A DNA stretch of 64,000 nucleotides, taken from assembly GCA_046330955.1 (NCBI GenBank), contig JAXLRT010000017.1:71609-135608 (forward strand). Reading direction: 5' to 3'. The notes under the pieces are model-generated. The model was not told where the DNA came from. It did no database searches and worked only from the letters and a program-made list of their open reading frames with translations. Numbering within the stretch: position 1 is the stretch's first letter; each line of letters begins with the position of its first letter. Below are positions 29,344-37,937 of the stretch, piece by piece. The translations under genes were made by a program, and so were the position numbers. This DNA comes from JADJPO01 sp046330955. Lineage in GTDB: Bacteria; Actinomycetota; Actinomycetes; Actinomycetales; Kineosporiaceae.

Positions 29344-30033
29344 TCAGATCGCGACCAGCAGGTCGGCGCGAGCACGCGTCGTGGCGATCACCCGAGCGTT
29401 CGCCTCGTCGCTGCGGAACACCCATTCCCGGGCGGCTTGCGGCGTCCGGCCGTGCGCCACGTGCCGGGCGATCAGGCGTTCCAGCCGGACGTCGTCCGGC
29501 GGGTCGATGTACCAGCAGGCATCCAGCAGCGGCCGGACGCCGGCCCAGGCCCCGTCGTCCAGCAACAGGTAGTTGCCCTCCACCAGCACCAACGGCACCT
29601 CGGGGGCGATCGGGATGGCGTTGGCGATCGGCTCCTCGATCTCGCGCCGGAACTGCGGTGCGTAGACCACCTGCCCGGCGGCGTCGTCCTCGGCGTCGGG
29701 CCGCGCCACCCGGCGCAGCAGCGCGACGAACCCGGCGGCGTCGAAGGTGTCGGGTGCCCCCTTGCGCTCGGCGCGGCCCAGCCGCTCGAGCTCGGCCTGC
29801 GCCAGGTGATAGCCGTCCATCGGCAGCACCACCGCACTCCCGGACGGCAGGGCCTCGACCATCGCGGCCGACACCGTCGACTTGCCACACCCCGGAGGCC
29901 CGGTCAGTCCCAGCACGATCCGTCGTCCGCCCCGAGCCCGGGCGAGCAGCCCACGCACCCGCTCGACGGCCCCCTCGAGGTCGACCCGCTCCGCCCCCGC
30001 GTTCACCACATCCCCGTCCCTGGCCCCACTCAT
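29344..30033 (-). CDS. Nucleoside/nucleotide kinase family protein (uridine kinase/pantothenate kinase-like)
   Basis: A 229-aa P-loop kinase with Walker A GPPGCGKST (residues 45-53), VVLPMDGYHLA as the DGxH substrate motif and VLVEGNYLLLDDGAW. This pattern belongs to the FRK/uridine kinase-like group that phosphorylates small molecules such as fructose, nucleosides or pantothenate; exact substrate unknown. ATG at 30033 preferred; a GTG at 30042 would add three residues. Convergent with the SRPBCC gene. Confidence 0.85.
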   Translation of the reverse strand: MSGARDGDVVNAGAERVDLEGAVERVRGLLARARGGRRIVLGLTGPPGCGKSTVSAAMVEALPSGSAVVLPMDGYHLAQAELERLGRAERKGAPDTFDAAGFVALLRRVARPDAEDDAAGQVVYAPQFRREIEEPIANAIPIAPEVPLVLVEGNYLLLDDGAWAGVRPLLDACWYIDPPDDVRLERLIARHVAHGRTPQAAREWVFRSDEANARVIATTRARADLLVAI

Positions 30034-30057
30034 GCCCGTCACCCTGGCACACCCCCC

Positions 30058-30160
30058 GCGTCACGCTCATCCCTCCCGAGCGCAATGTCACGTCACGCTC
30101 GTCTGGCGAGCGCAATGTCACGTTGCGCTCGTGTGGGACGAGCGTGAGGTGACATTGCGC
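30058..30160. repeat. Cluster of about 25-bp repeats (two direct, one inverted, one partial)
   Basis: Copy A 30077-30101 and copy B 30107-30131 share CGAGCGCAATGTCACGT and end in CGCTCG; copy C at 30138-30160 is the same unit reversed (ACGAGCGT...GACATTGCGC). A fragment GCGTCACGCTCAT lies at 30058-30070. The array fills the gap between the kinase and methyltransferase genes. Confidence 0.7.
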
Positions 30161-30255
30161 CCACCGGGGGAGGCTCACCCCGGCGCGAGGCGGCTATGGT
30201 GGCGTCCTTGTATCGGTACGCAACAGACCATTGGGGCGTTCCTCGGGAGGCCGTC

Positions 30256-31083
30256 ATGACCACGAACGATCAGGGTGCCGCCGGATTCGCCGCGGCAAGC
30301 GGGCCGCCTGCGGGTGACCACGGCGGGCCGCAGTCGGCGCGGATCTACGACTACCTGCTGGGCGGCAAGGACAACTACCCACCCGATCGCGCGGTCGGCG
30401 ATGCCCTGATCCGGCAGGTCCCGGCGCTACCGGTCATGGTCCGGGCGCAGCGGGCGTTCCTGGCTCGTGCGGTCCGGTACCTGGTCGGCGAGGCGGGGGT
30501 GCGGCAGTTCCTCGACATCGGCACCGGCATCCCGACCGCCGACAACGTGCACGAGGTGGCCCAGAGCCTGGCCCCGGAGTGCCGGGTGCTCTACGTCGAC
30601 AACGACCCGATCGTGCTGGCGCACGCCCGGGCACTGATGACCAGCACCCCGCAGGGATCGACGGCCTTCGTCATGGCCGACATCCGGGACACCGATGCCG
30701 TGCTCGGCGACCCCAAGGTGGCCGCGACGCTGGATCGCGACCGGCCCATCGCCCTCATGCTGCTGGGGATCCTGCACCACCTGCGGGACGACGACGATCC
30801 CTACGGTCTGGTGGCACGCCTGATCGACTGGTTGCCGTCGGGCAGCTACGTGGCGATCGCCGGCCCGGGCTCCGACTTCGACGAGGCGGCCATGGCTGCC
30901 GTCGCGGCATCGGCCGAGGCGTCCGGGGTGCCGTACGTGGCGCGCTCTCGGGCTCAGACCGAACAGTTCCTGGCCGGTCTCGACCTGGTGGAGCCCGGGG
31001 TGGTGCCCATCCCGCAGTGGCGACCGGACTCGACCGACCTGCCCGAGGTGTTCGGGTGGGCCGTGGTGGCCCGCAAGCCGTAG
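30256..31083 (+). CDS. SAM-dependent methyltransferase, DUF574 type
   Basis: A 275-aa member of the large actinomycete family (DUF574) of predicted SAM methyltransferases. Hallmarks: RIYDYLLGGKDNYPPDR near residue 30, RAQRAFLARAVRYL, the SAM motif FLDIGTGIPT and VLYVDNDPIVLAHARALM. Highly duplicated in Streptomyces-like genomes, with no confirmed substrate. ATG at 30256 has CGGGAGG upstream. Confidence 0.9.
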   Translation: MTTNDQGAAGFAAASGPPAGDHGGPQSARIYDYLLGGKDNYPPDRAVGDALIRQVPALPVMVRAQRAFLARAVRYLVGEAGVRQFLDIGTGIPTADNVHEVAQSLAPECRVLYVDNDPIVLAHARALMTSTPQGSTAFVMADIRDTDAVLGDPKVAATLDRDRPIALMLLGILHHLRDDDDPYGLVARLIDWLPSGSYVAIAGPGSDFDEAAMAAVAASAEASGVPYVARSRAQTEQFLAGLDLVEPGVVPIPQWRPDSTDLPEVFGWAVVARKP

Positions 31084-31102
31084 CCCGCTCCCGGGCGGGG
31101 CA

Positions 31103-31909
31103 CTACCCGCCTGGGCGGACCTGCGCCTCCTCGTTCGCCTCCTCGTCCGGGTGGGTCACCTCCCAGGGCGGTGTCCAGTCGCCGGCCACCCGGAGCGCCA
31201 CCCCGGCGTCGTCCTCGATCACCTTGCCCACGGTCATCTCACCGGCGTCCGGGCCGTAGCGCTCGGCGGCCTCACGGAACCGATCGTGGGTGGCGGCGGT
31301 GAGTTCGTGCCGGGTGCCGGTCTCGCGCACCAGGTCGTCGATCAGGGCGAGGTCCTTCAGGCACAGCGCCAGCGGGAACGACGGGTCGTAGTGGCCGGCG
31401 AAGATCGAGGGGACGTCGTGGCGCAGCACGAAACTGTCGGCCGCGCCGCCCGCCATGGCTGCCCACCAGACGTCGGGCTCGAGCCCGGCCTTGGCGGCGG
31501 TGACCATGGCCTCGCCGATGGCCGCGGCATGGATCTTCCAGAGCTGGTTGTTGACCAGCTTCGCCACGTAGCCGTTGCCGTACCGGCCGACCCGGCGGAT
31601 CTCGCCCAGGGCGGTCAACACCGGGGTGGCGCGGTCGACCGCCGGGTCGGACCCACCCACGAACATGATCATGTCCCCCCGGATGGCGGCGTCGACCGAC
31701 CCGGTCACCGGGGCATCCACCGCCAACCCCCCGGCGCTCTCGAACCGGGCGGCCAGGCCACGCATCAGGCTCGGGCTGCTGGTGGTCAGATCGATCCACA
31801 GCTTGTCGCGGCAGTCGGTCGACAGCAGCCCGCCCGGGCCGGTGACCACCTGATTGATCTGAGCCGGTCCGAAGACCATGCTGACCACCACGGCACTGCC
31901 GTCGAGCAC
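31103..31909 (-). pseudogene. 5'-truncated NAD(P)-dependent 3-hydroxyisobutyrate dehydrogenase-family gene
   Basis: The frame encodes the beta-hydroxyacid dehydrogenase C-terminal domain (substrate motif DAPVTGSVDAAIRGDM, catalytic Lys in GYVAKLVNNQ) but begins in the middle of the Rossmann domain at VLDGSAVVVSMVFG. Reading further upstream in frame reaches a stop at 31988-31990 without GxGxxG; about 55 N-terminal residues are missing. Without a cofactor-binding loop the product should be inactive. Sequence upstream of the break is lower in GC and full of palindromes, suggesting a past insertion or deletion. A short protein with a new role cannot be excluded. Confidence 0.7.
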
Positions 31910-32027
31910 CTCGGCGCAGGAACCCGGGTGATCGGGGCACCTTTGCCGGATCGGGGGTCCCGTCGGTCGGTACGTTCGGTGGTGATATCACGCTGCGTAG
32001 CCAGAACTTGTCAACCCCGGGGAAGGT

Positions 32028-32070
32028 GTGGCAGTGTTGCCACTGCACCGGCGCCGATGGCGCCGGTGCA
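32028..32070 (+). terminator. Tandem hairpins with T-tract (intrinsic terminator, orphan)
   Basis: GTGGCA-gtgt-TGCCAC (32028-32043) is followed directly by a perfect 12-bp stem TGCACCGGCGCC / GGCGCCGGTGCA with loop GAT (32044-32070) and then CCAGTTTTGC. Oriented as a plus-strand terminator although no plus-strand gene precedes it. Confidence 0.6.
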
Positions 32071-32123
32071 CCAGTTTTGCGCCCCAACGACAGCGTTTTC
32101 GCTTGCGGCACAGGTTGTTCGGA

Positions 32124-32151
32124 CCGGGCAGATGCATATGCATCTGCCCGG
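32124..32151. promoter_or_regulatory. 28-bp perfect palindrome, candidate operator
   Basis: Two 14-nt arms with no spacer; the core is GCAGATGCATATGCATCTGC (32128-32147). A further GCAGATGC lies at 32165-32172. The same half-sites recur in the DUF397 promoter at 32703-32734, suggesting one regulator binds both, most simply the XRE protein encoded next door. Confidence 0.55.
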
Positions 32152-32412
32152 GATTCGGGCCGATGCAGATGCTCGAGTCGAGGATGAGCTGACGCCTCGG
32201 CTCACGTTGTCATCACTTTCTGTGACAGAAAATCGCGCGTGGATCGACCTGATCGACCAGATTTCCCGTCCGAGCGGGCACGCAGCGTCCATGTCTGCGG
32301 TCACCGCTCGCAGTCGCTTCCGGGGCCGGACAGGTGCCGAACATGAAGAGCGCGCGGACTCGGGGAGGTCAGGTCACCCGTGTCCGCGCGCCGAATGGGG
32401 GCGCAGCTCTGG

Positions 32413-32667
32413 TCAGCCGGCTGCGGAGCGCTCCAACAGGAAGTCGAAGTCGCCGTCCTTGACGCCGAGGATGAGCGCCTCGATCTCGGCGTCGGTGTAG
32501 ATCAGCACCGGACCGTGCGGGTCGCGCGAATTGCGCACGGCCACACCGACTCCCGTCTCGAGGCGGGCCATCTCGACGCAGTTCCCGGTGGGGCCGCTGC
32601 GGCGGCTCTTGGTCCAGCCGAGAGAACTGAGTTCTGCGCCGGACATCCCGTTGATGATCGCCGACAT
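32413..32667 (-). CDS. DUF397 domain protein
   Basis: An 84-aa DUF397 protein, the small partner of Scr1/WhiJ-type XRE regulators in actinomycetes. Typical features: LGWTKSRRSGPTGNCVEMA, VAVRNSRDPHGPVLIYT and GVKDGDFDFLL. The ATG at 32667 has GAAGGGA upstream; the frame remains open to 32718 through the operator. Probably antagonises or acts with the XRE protein encoded just upstream, by analogy to the AbaA-like and WhiJ-like systems. Confidence 0.9.
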   Translation of the reverse strand: MSAIINGMSGAELSSLGWTKSRRSGPTGNCVEMARLETGVGVAVRNSRDPHGPVLIYTDAEIEALILGVKDGDFDFLLERSAAG

Positions 32668-32702
32668 GCTGGCGGTCCCTTCCCGAGTAGAGATCTTCGC
32701 CT

Positions 32703-32734
32703 GCAGATGCATGTGCATTCACTCGTGCATCTGC
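32703..32734 (-). promoter_or_regulatory. Inverted repeat operator in DUF397 promoter
   Basis: GCAGATGCA (32703-32711) and TGCATCTGC (32726-32734) with an extra GTGCAT between. On the minus strand a TATCGT box (about 32745-32750) lies just upstream, so the repeat covers the predicted transcription start. Confidence 0.5.
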
Positions 32735-32800
32735 GTTTGCGCGACGATAGACCCGTGACGGTACGTAGGGCAAATCGGGCGTTCGGATGACTTCGAGTAG

Positions 32801-33667
32801 TCAGCTCTCCGTGAGCAGGTCACCGATGAACGTGACCGTCTCCTCCGGCAGCAGCGCTTCGACGCACAACAGGTCCATGACCTCGGCATATCGGCTGACG
32901 TGATCCGGCCGGTCCAGGTACAGCGCGCTCAGCAGGTGCTCGACGTAGACGACGTCGGGCAGGTCGGTCTCACCGAATCGGAGCATGGTGAACGCCCCGC
33001 CGGCCGCGGCGTGGACGTGGCGGGTCAACGGCAGCACCTGGATGGTGATGTGCCCGAGCGTCGCCAACTTCAGCAGGTGCTCCAGCTGACCTCGACGGAC
33101 CGCCTCCGACCCCACCGGACGACGCAGCGCCGCCTCCTCGACGACGGCCCAGATGTGCGGTCCGCCCGGACGGGTGAGCAACTGCTTGCGGACCGCGCGC
33201 AGCGCCACCGCTCGCTCGACCTCGGGTTCGGTCGGCTGGGGCAGTGCCGTGGCGATGACGGCGCGGCTGTAGTCGTCGGTCTGCATCAGGCCGGGGACGA
33301 AGTGGGTCTCGTAGGTGCGGATCCGGGTGGCCGCCTGTTCGAGGCCGATGTAGTCCTGGAACCAGTCCGGCAGCACGTCCTCGTAGGCGCGCCACCAGCC
33401 GGGCCGGTTCGCCTCGCGCAGCAGCGCCAGCACCCCGGAACGCTCGGCCGGGTCGGTGACCCCGTAGTACATCAGCAGGTCCGCGACGTCCCGCTCCTTG
33501 AACGAGACCTTGCCGAGTTCGAGCCGGCTCATCTTCGACTCGGAGGCGCGGATGGTGTAGCCGGCATCGGCGCGCGAGATCCCTCGCTCCTCACGCAGTC
33601 GCCGCAGACGGGCGCCGAGCATCATGCGTCGTGCGGTGACGCTGCTGCTCTGGGACTGCTCCGTCAT
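32801..33667 (-). CDS. XRE-family regulator with DUF5753 domain (Scr1/WhiJ-like)
   Basis: A 288-aa regulator: helix-turn-helix at about residues 18-70 (LGARLRRLREERGISRADAG, SESKMSRLELGKVSF) and the DUF5753 domain downstream (YIGLEQAATRIRTYETHFVP, LMQTDDYSRAVI). These pair with a DUF397 protein to tune development or secondary metabolism in actinomycetes. The ATG at 33667 has GGAGGT 5 nt upstream. The 133-bp gap to DUF397 contains the palindromic operator, so DUF397 probably has its own promoter. Confidence 0.92.
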   Translation of the reverse strand: MTEQSQSSSVTARRMMLGARLRRLREERGISRADAGYTIRASESKMSRLELGKVSFKERDVADLLMYYGVTDPAERSGVLALLREANRPGWWRAYEDVLPDWFQDYIGLEQAATRIRTYETHFVPGLMQTDDYSRAVIATALPQPTEPEVERAVALRAVRKQLLTRPGGPHIWAVVEEAALRRPVGSEAVRRGQLEHLLKLATLGHITIQVLPLTRHVHAAAGGAFTMLRFGETDLPDVVYVEHLLSALYLDRPDHVSRYAEVMDLLCVEALLPEETVTFIGDLLTES

Positions 33668-33862
33668 CCCGACCTCCGGTGCACAGTCTGTCACTGCGCG
33701 AACATCCTGGGCGAGAAACCGGACCCAATCGCCGACGATGCGTGCTTTGTGTAGGCGAGAGACTACTGACAGGCCGCGGCTTCGTAGTGACCAGGGCAGC
33801 GCCGCGAGGCGAATGCGCGGGCCATGGCGGTATCACCTCGGGTGCTGGTGCCTCCACCCTTC

Positions 33863-34936
33863 ATGACATCACCCACGCCTGTCGACCCCATCGTCGATCC
33901 GTTCCCGCCGTCACCCCCTCCCGCCAAGGCCTTTCCGGCCGGTCGCTACGGCGTGTTCGCCGGCCGGGTGCTCGACACCCGCCGCGAGACCGGGCAGGAC
34001 ACCCCTCACTACCAGGTGCACCTGGTCGACGACGCCGGGGTGCACGCGCGCGTCGCGGTCAACGTGCAGTCGCAGCAGTCGCCGTCCGAGCTGCTCTACC
34101 TGGTCGATGACGACTTCCGGCACCCGATCACGTCACGGTTGCCGGCGGCGGGCTCCGGCTGGGCGTCGCTGCTGCCCGGAGGCGACGGCGCAAATCTCGA
34201 CTTCGTCCGGGGCAATCTGTTCGATCCTGCGGCGATGCGGTTGCTCCCGGCCGACGCCGCCGGCGAGGACAACGACCTGGCCGACCTGCTCGACCACTAC
34301 CTGCGCCGAGCCGCCGGGGACGCCGCCATCGCGGTGTACGCCGTCGGCGCCGGCTGGGGGCCCGAGCCGACACCGGACAAGATCTTCGGCTTCACACCCG
34401 GCCGCGGGGTGCACGACATCCACATGAACCAGGGCAACAGCGCCGCCTTCGCCCGGGACGACGGCGTCTGGCAGGACGGCGGGCTGCTGCTGCACCTGAC
34501 CGGCGAGAACCGCTGGGTGGCGATCTTCCTCGCCTTCCAGAGCCAGTCCTGGCACACGGACGACGTCACCGGGCACGCGATCCCCGACGCCCCGCCGCGC
34601 CCCACCCCGGGCAGCGAACCGGTGCGGATCATCGCGGCACTGGTCAACCCGACCGGCCCGGCCCCCGAGGCCGAGACCGTGACCGTGCTCAATGCCTCGC
34701 CGGCGGCCGTCGACCTGAGCGGGTGGTCGATCGTCGATCGAGCCGGTGGACGCGCCCCGTTGCCGGCCGCTGCCCTGGCGGCGGGCGCCGTCCTGGTGGT
34801 GACCCCTGGCGCCGCCGTCGCCCTGGGCAACCGCGGCGGCACCATCACGCTGCTCGACGCCGCGGGCCTCAAGGTGCACGGCGTCGCCTACACGTCCGAG
34901 CAGGCCCGGCAGGAGGGCTGGACCCTCACCTTCTGA
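33863..34936 (+). CDS. DUF2278 protein with C-terminal lamin-tail domain
   Basis: A 357-aa protein: DUF2278 in the N-terminal 225 residues (YGVFAGRVLDTR, HYQVHLVDDAG, GVHDIHMNQGNS, WQDGGLLLHL) and a lamin-tail (LTD) Ig-like fold at about 245-355 (VTVLNASPAAVDLSGWSIVD). LTDs are found in secreted and nuclease-associated bacterial proteins; function unknown. No signal peptide. Start uncertain: ATG at 33863 is used, ATG at 33824 is in frame; neither has a strong ribosome site. Confidence 0.8.
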   Translation: MTSPTPVDPIVDPFPPSPPPAKAFPAGRYGVFAGRVLDTRRETGQDTPHYQVHLVDDAGVHARVAVNVQSQQSPSELLYLVDDDFRHPITSRLPAAGSGWASLLPGGDGANLDFVRGNLFDPAAMRLLPADAAGEDNDLADLLDHYLRRAAGDAAIAVYAVGAGWGPEPTPDKIFGFTPGRGVHDIHMNQGNSAAFARDDGVWQDGGLLLHLTGENRWVAIFLAFQSQSWHTDDVTGHAIPDAPPRPTPGSEPVRIIAALVNPTGPAPEAETVTVLNASPAAVDLSGWSIVDRAGGRAPLPAAALAAGAVLVVTPGAAVALGNRGGTITLLDAAGLKVHGVAYTSEQARQEGWTLTF

Positions 34937-34945
34937 CCCCTAACC

Positions 34946-34973
34946 CTGACCACCTCCACCACGAAGTGGTCAG
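34946..34973 (+). terminator. Hairpin after DUF2278 gene
   Basis: CTGACCAC / GTGGTCAG, 8-bp stem with a 12-nt loop, 10 nt after the stop codon, followed by TTCTCGGG. Confidence 0.45.
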
Positions 34974-35078
34974 TTCTCGGGCCACGCACCGGGGCGAGCC
35001 GGCCGGGTGGTGTCCACTCGTTCAGGGCTCATCCGGGCACGTGCGGTCATCGTCCGTCGGATCGGGGAAGATGACCGG

Positions 35079-36110
35079 ATGATCGCAGAGGCGACCCGCT
35101 GGTTCACGCAGCGCACCAGCACCGCCGAGCAGTGGCCGCTCGCCGAGCTGGTGGCGGCCAAGGCCCGGACCGGGAGCCGGATCAGCGTGGTGATCCCGGC
35201 CCGGGACGAGCAGGTGACCATCGAGGACGTCGTCCGCTGCCTGCGCCGCGCGCTGATCGAGGATGTGGCGCTGATCGACGAGCTGGTCGTCGTCGACTCC
35301 GACTCGCGCGACCGGACGGCGGACCTGGCCCGTCGGGCCGGGGCCACGGTGGTCTCCTCGGCGCAGGTGCGGCCCGATCTCGGGTCGAACCCGGGTAAGG
35401 GCGAGGCGATCTGGAAGTCGTTGTTCGCCACCACCGGCGACGTGCTGGTGTTCGTCGACGCCGACCTGACCCACTTCGGTCCGCACTTCGTGACCGGGCT
35501 GGTCGGCCCCCTGCTGAACGATCCAGAGCTGTTGCTGGTCAAGGGATTCTACGATCGCATTCTCGATCTGGGGGACGAGGCGACCCCGGACGGCGGCCGG
35601 GTCACCGAGCTGGTGGCGCGCCCGCTGCTCAACCTGTGGTGGCCGCAGCTGTCGCGCGTCGTCCAGCCGCTGGCGGGGGAGTGGGCCGCCCGCCGCTCGC
35701 TGCTCGAGTCGGTGTCCATCCCGACCGGCTACGGCGTCGAGCTGGCCACGCTGCTGGACACCTGCGCGCTGGCCGGCCTGGACGCCGTGGCGCAGGTCGA
35801 TCTCGGCGCGCGGGCGCATCGCCACCAGGCGGTGCACGACCTGGGGCTGATGGCCGCCGAGCTGCTGGTGGTGGCCGACGGGCGCCGCGCCGGTGGGGAC
35901 GGACGACCGATCGAGTCGGCCACGCTGAGCCAGTTCCGGCGGGGGACGGTGCCGCCGGGGTCGGCGTCCGAGGCGGGCCTGGATGCGCCGTCCGGCGCGG
36001 TGGACCCCGAGCCTCCGGGGCACTGGCGGGTACGGCCGGTGCCGTTGCTCGAACGGCCACCCGCGGTGAGCGTCGATCCGCCGGTTGCGGTGTGGGGGTC
36101 GGCATGCTGA
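35079..36110 (+). CDS. gpgS: Glucosyl-3-phosphoglycerate synthase
   Basis: A 343-aa GT81 glycosyltransferase making glucosyl-3-phosphoglycerate from a nucleoside-diphosphate glucose and 3-phosphoglycerate, the first step toward glucosylglycerate and methylglucose lipopolysaccharides. Visible: SVVIPARDEQVTIEDVV, VVDSDSRDRT, NPGKGEAIWKSL, the metal motif VFVDADLTHFG, LVKGFYDR and the acceptor region PTGYGVELATLLDT. The next gene is folP2-like, the same order as Rv1208/Rv1207 in Mycobacterium tuberculosis. ATG at 35079 with GGGGAAG upstream. Confidence 0.93.
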   Translation: MIAEATRWFTQRTSTAEQWPLAELVAAKARTGSRISVVIPARDEQVTIEDVVRCLRRALIEDVALIDELVVVDSDSRDRTADLARRAGATVVSSAQVRPDLGSNPGKGEAIWKSLFATTGDVLVFVDADLTHFGPHFVTGLVGPLLNDPELLLVKGFYDRILDLGDEATPDGGRVTELVARPLLNLWWPQLSRVVQPLAGEWAARRSLLESVSIPTGYGVELATLLDTCALAGLDAVAQVDLGARAHRHQAVHDLGLMAAELLVVADGRRAGGDGRPIESATLSQFRRGTVPPGSASEAGLDAPSGAVDPEPPGHWRVRPVPLLERPPAVSVDPPVAVWGSAC

Positions 36111-36964
36111 GGCTGGGACGGCGCACCTTCGCCGCCACCGACCGCTTGGTGATGGCGATCGTCAACCGCACGCCGGATTCGTTCTACGACCGCGGCGCCA
36201 CCTACGCCGCGGATGCCGCGATGGACCGGGTGCACCAGGTCGTGGCCGAGGGCGCCGATCTGGTGGACATCGGCGGCGTGAAGGCCGCCCCGGGCGACGA
36301 GGTGGACGTCGACGAGGAGCTGCGCCGGACGGTCTCGTTCGTGGCGGCCGTGCGTGAGGCCCATCCCGACCTGGTGATCAGTGTGGACACCTGGCGCCAC
36401 GAGGTCGGCCGCGCGGTGTGCGAGGCCGGGGCCGATGTGCTCAACGATGCCTGGGGCGGGGTGGACGAGCGGCTCGCCGAGGTGGCCGCGGAGTTCGATG
36501 CCGCGCTGGTGTGCACCCACGCCGGGGGGCTGCCGCCGCGTACCCGGCCGCACCGCATCGGCTACGACGACGTGATGTCGCACGTGATCACCCTGACCAC
36601 CGGGCTCGCCGAGCGGGCGGTGGCCCTGGGGGTGCGCCCCGAGAGCGTGATGATCGATCCGGGGCACGACTTCGGCAAGAACACCTGGCACTCCCTCGAG
36701 GTGACGCGCCGGCTCGACGAGATGGTCGCCACCGGCTGGTCGGTGCTGGTCTCGACCTCGAACAAGGACTTCGTCGGCGAGAGCCTGAACGTGCCGTTGG
36801 AGGACCGGACGACGGGGACGCTGGCCAGCGTGGCGGTGTGTGCCTGGCTCGGGGCGCAGGTCTACCGGGTGCACGCGGTGCGCGAGACGCGTCAGACGCT
36901 CGACATGGTCTCGACCATCCAGGGGCTGCGCCCGCCGGCGCTCACGGTGCGGGGGCTGGCCTGA
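36104..36964 (+). CDS. folP2: Dihydropteroate synthase-like protein (FolP2 type)
   Basis: A 286-aa TIM-barrel protein of the DHPS family. Its first motif reads MAIVNRTPDSFYDRG, the FolP2 version, rather than the usual NVTPDSFSDGG; DIGGVKAAPG replaces the DIGGxSTRPG pterin segment and MIDPGHDFGKN follows. Mycobacterial FolP2 lacks clear DHPS activity (recalled), and this copy shares its linkage to gpgS, so a non-folate role in glucosylglycerate or methylglucose lipid metabolism is possible. The ATG overlaps the gpgS stop by 7 nt; the next gene overlaps by one. Confidence 0.88.
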   Translation: MLRLGRRTFAATDRLVMAIVNRTPDSFYDRGATYAADAAMDRVHQVVAEGADLVDIGGVKAAPGDEVDVDEELRRTVSFVAAVREAHPDLVISVDTWRHEVGRAVCEAGADVLNDAWGGVDERLAEVAAEFDAALVCTHAGGLPPRTRPHRIGYDDVMSHVITLTTGLAERAVALGVRPESVMIDPGHDFGKNTWHSLEVTRRLDEMVATGWSVLVSTSNKDFVGESLNVPLEDRTTGTLASVAVCAWLGAQVYRVHAVRETRQTLDMVSTIQGLRPPALTVRGLA

Positions 36965-37737
36965 TGCTCGTCGCCGCGGCGATCTGCCCGCACCCGCCGT
37001 TGCTGCTGCCCGGGGTGACCGGGGCAGCCGCCGGGCTGGACCCGGCCGCCGACCTCCGGGCGGCCTGCGTGGCTGCCGTCGCCACGGTCGTGGACGCCGC
37101 CCCCGACCTGCTGGTGATGGTCGCCGGTCACCACGACCCCACGGTGCCGGACGGCGCCGCGCACCGCGACTGGGACCCGGCGGTCTGTGGCCTGGGGGTC
37201 GAGCGGTACACCGCGGGACGTGCTGGGGGACAACGGAATCCGGCCGATCAACACGTCGATGCCCGGCCGCCGGTGCTGCCGTTGGGCCTGGCCGTCGGGC
37301 AGACGCTGGTGGACGCCGTCGGGTGGCAGGGGCAGCGTCGCCTGGTCTCGGTGGCCGCCGGGGCCCCGGTCGAGCAGTGCCTCCGGCTGGGCCGCGAGCT
37401 GGCCGGCGTGGCGACCCGGGTGGGGGTCGTCGTCCTGGGTGACGGCAGTGCCCGCCGCACGCTCAAGGCCCCCGGCTATCTCGATCCCCGGGCGCAGGAC
37501 CTGGATGCGTTGGCGGAGAAGGGGTTACGCGGCGATCTGGCGGTGTTGCGCGCGCTCGACCCGGTGCTGTGCGCGGAGTTGCTGGTCGCCGGTCGCGCCG
37601 CCTGGCAGGTGCTTGCCGGGCTGGCGGAGGGCGCCGGCCCGGTGGTCTGTGTCGTGCGTCACGACGCCGATCCCTTCGGGGTTCGATACCTGGTGGCGGA
37701 CTGGACCGTCGGCCGATCGGGGCCGACCTCGCACTGA
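36964..37737 (+). CDS. Class III extradiol dioxygenase subunit B-like protein
   Basis: A 257-aa protein with the start MLVAAAICPHPPLLLPGV, similar to extradiol LigB-like proteins conserved in actinobacteria. The HPP near residue 10 is in the metal-ligand position, while LGDGSARRTLKAPGYLDPRA matches family members. Enzyme activity is unproven. TGATG overlap with the folP2-like gene shows one operon of gpgS, folP2-like and this gene. Confidence 0.8.
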   Translation: MLVAAAICPHPPLLLPGVTGAAAGLDPAADLRAACVAAVATVVDAAPDLLVMVAGHHDPTVPDGAAHRDWDPAVCGLGVERYTAGRAGGQRNPADQHVDARPPVLPLGLAVGQTLVDAVGWQGQRRLVSVAAGAPVEQCLRLGRELAGVATRVGVVVLGDGSARRTLKAPGYLDPRAQDLDALAEKGLRGDLAVLRALDPVLCAELLVAGRAAWQVLAGLAEGAGPVVCVVRHDADPFGVRYLVADWTVGRSGPTSH

Positions 37738-37937
37738 TCCGGGCTCCGGATTCGCGGATGTTACCGATGAGTCGTCATTTCGCCAGGGTCACAAGCCCCC
37801 GTACGCTGGGAACAGCCTGATTGGCGATGGAGCCGATGACCGATGTGGCAGTCGATGCTCCATTGAGGCGAACCCCGCACCGATGTCTCACCTGACACGG
37901 CGTCCTCCCGTGGGGAGATTCACAACAAAGGATGTTC

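Larger units (their letters stand above)
31910..32412. other. Palindrome-rich gene-free stretch
   Basis: About 500 bp with no credible gene. It holds GTGATATCAC (31982-31991), two back-to-back hairpins (32028-32043 and 32044-32070, the second with a T-rich tail), and a 28-bp perfect palindrome (32124-32151). GC is lower than in flanking genes. Likely an acquired or rearranged segment that removed the start of the dehydrogenase gene. Confidence 0.5.
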
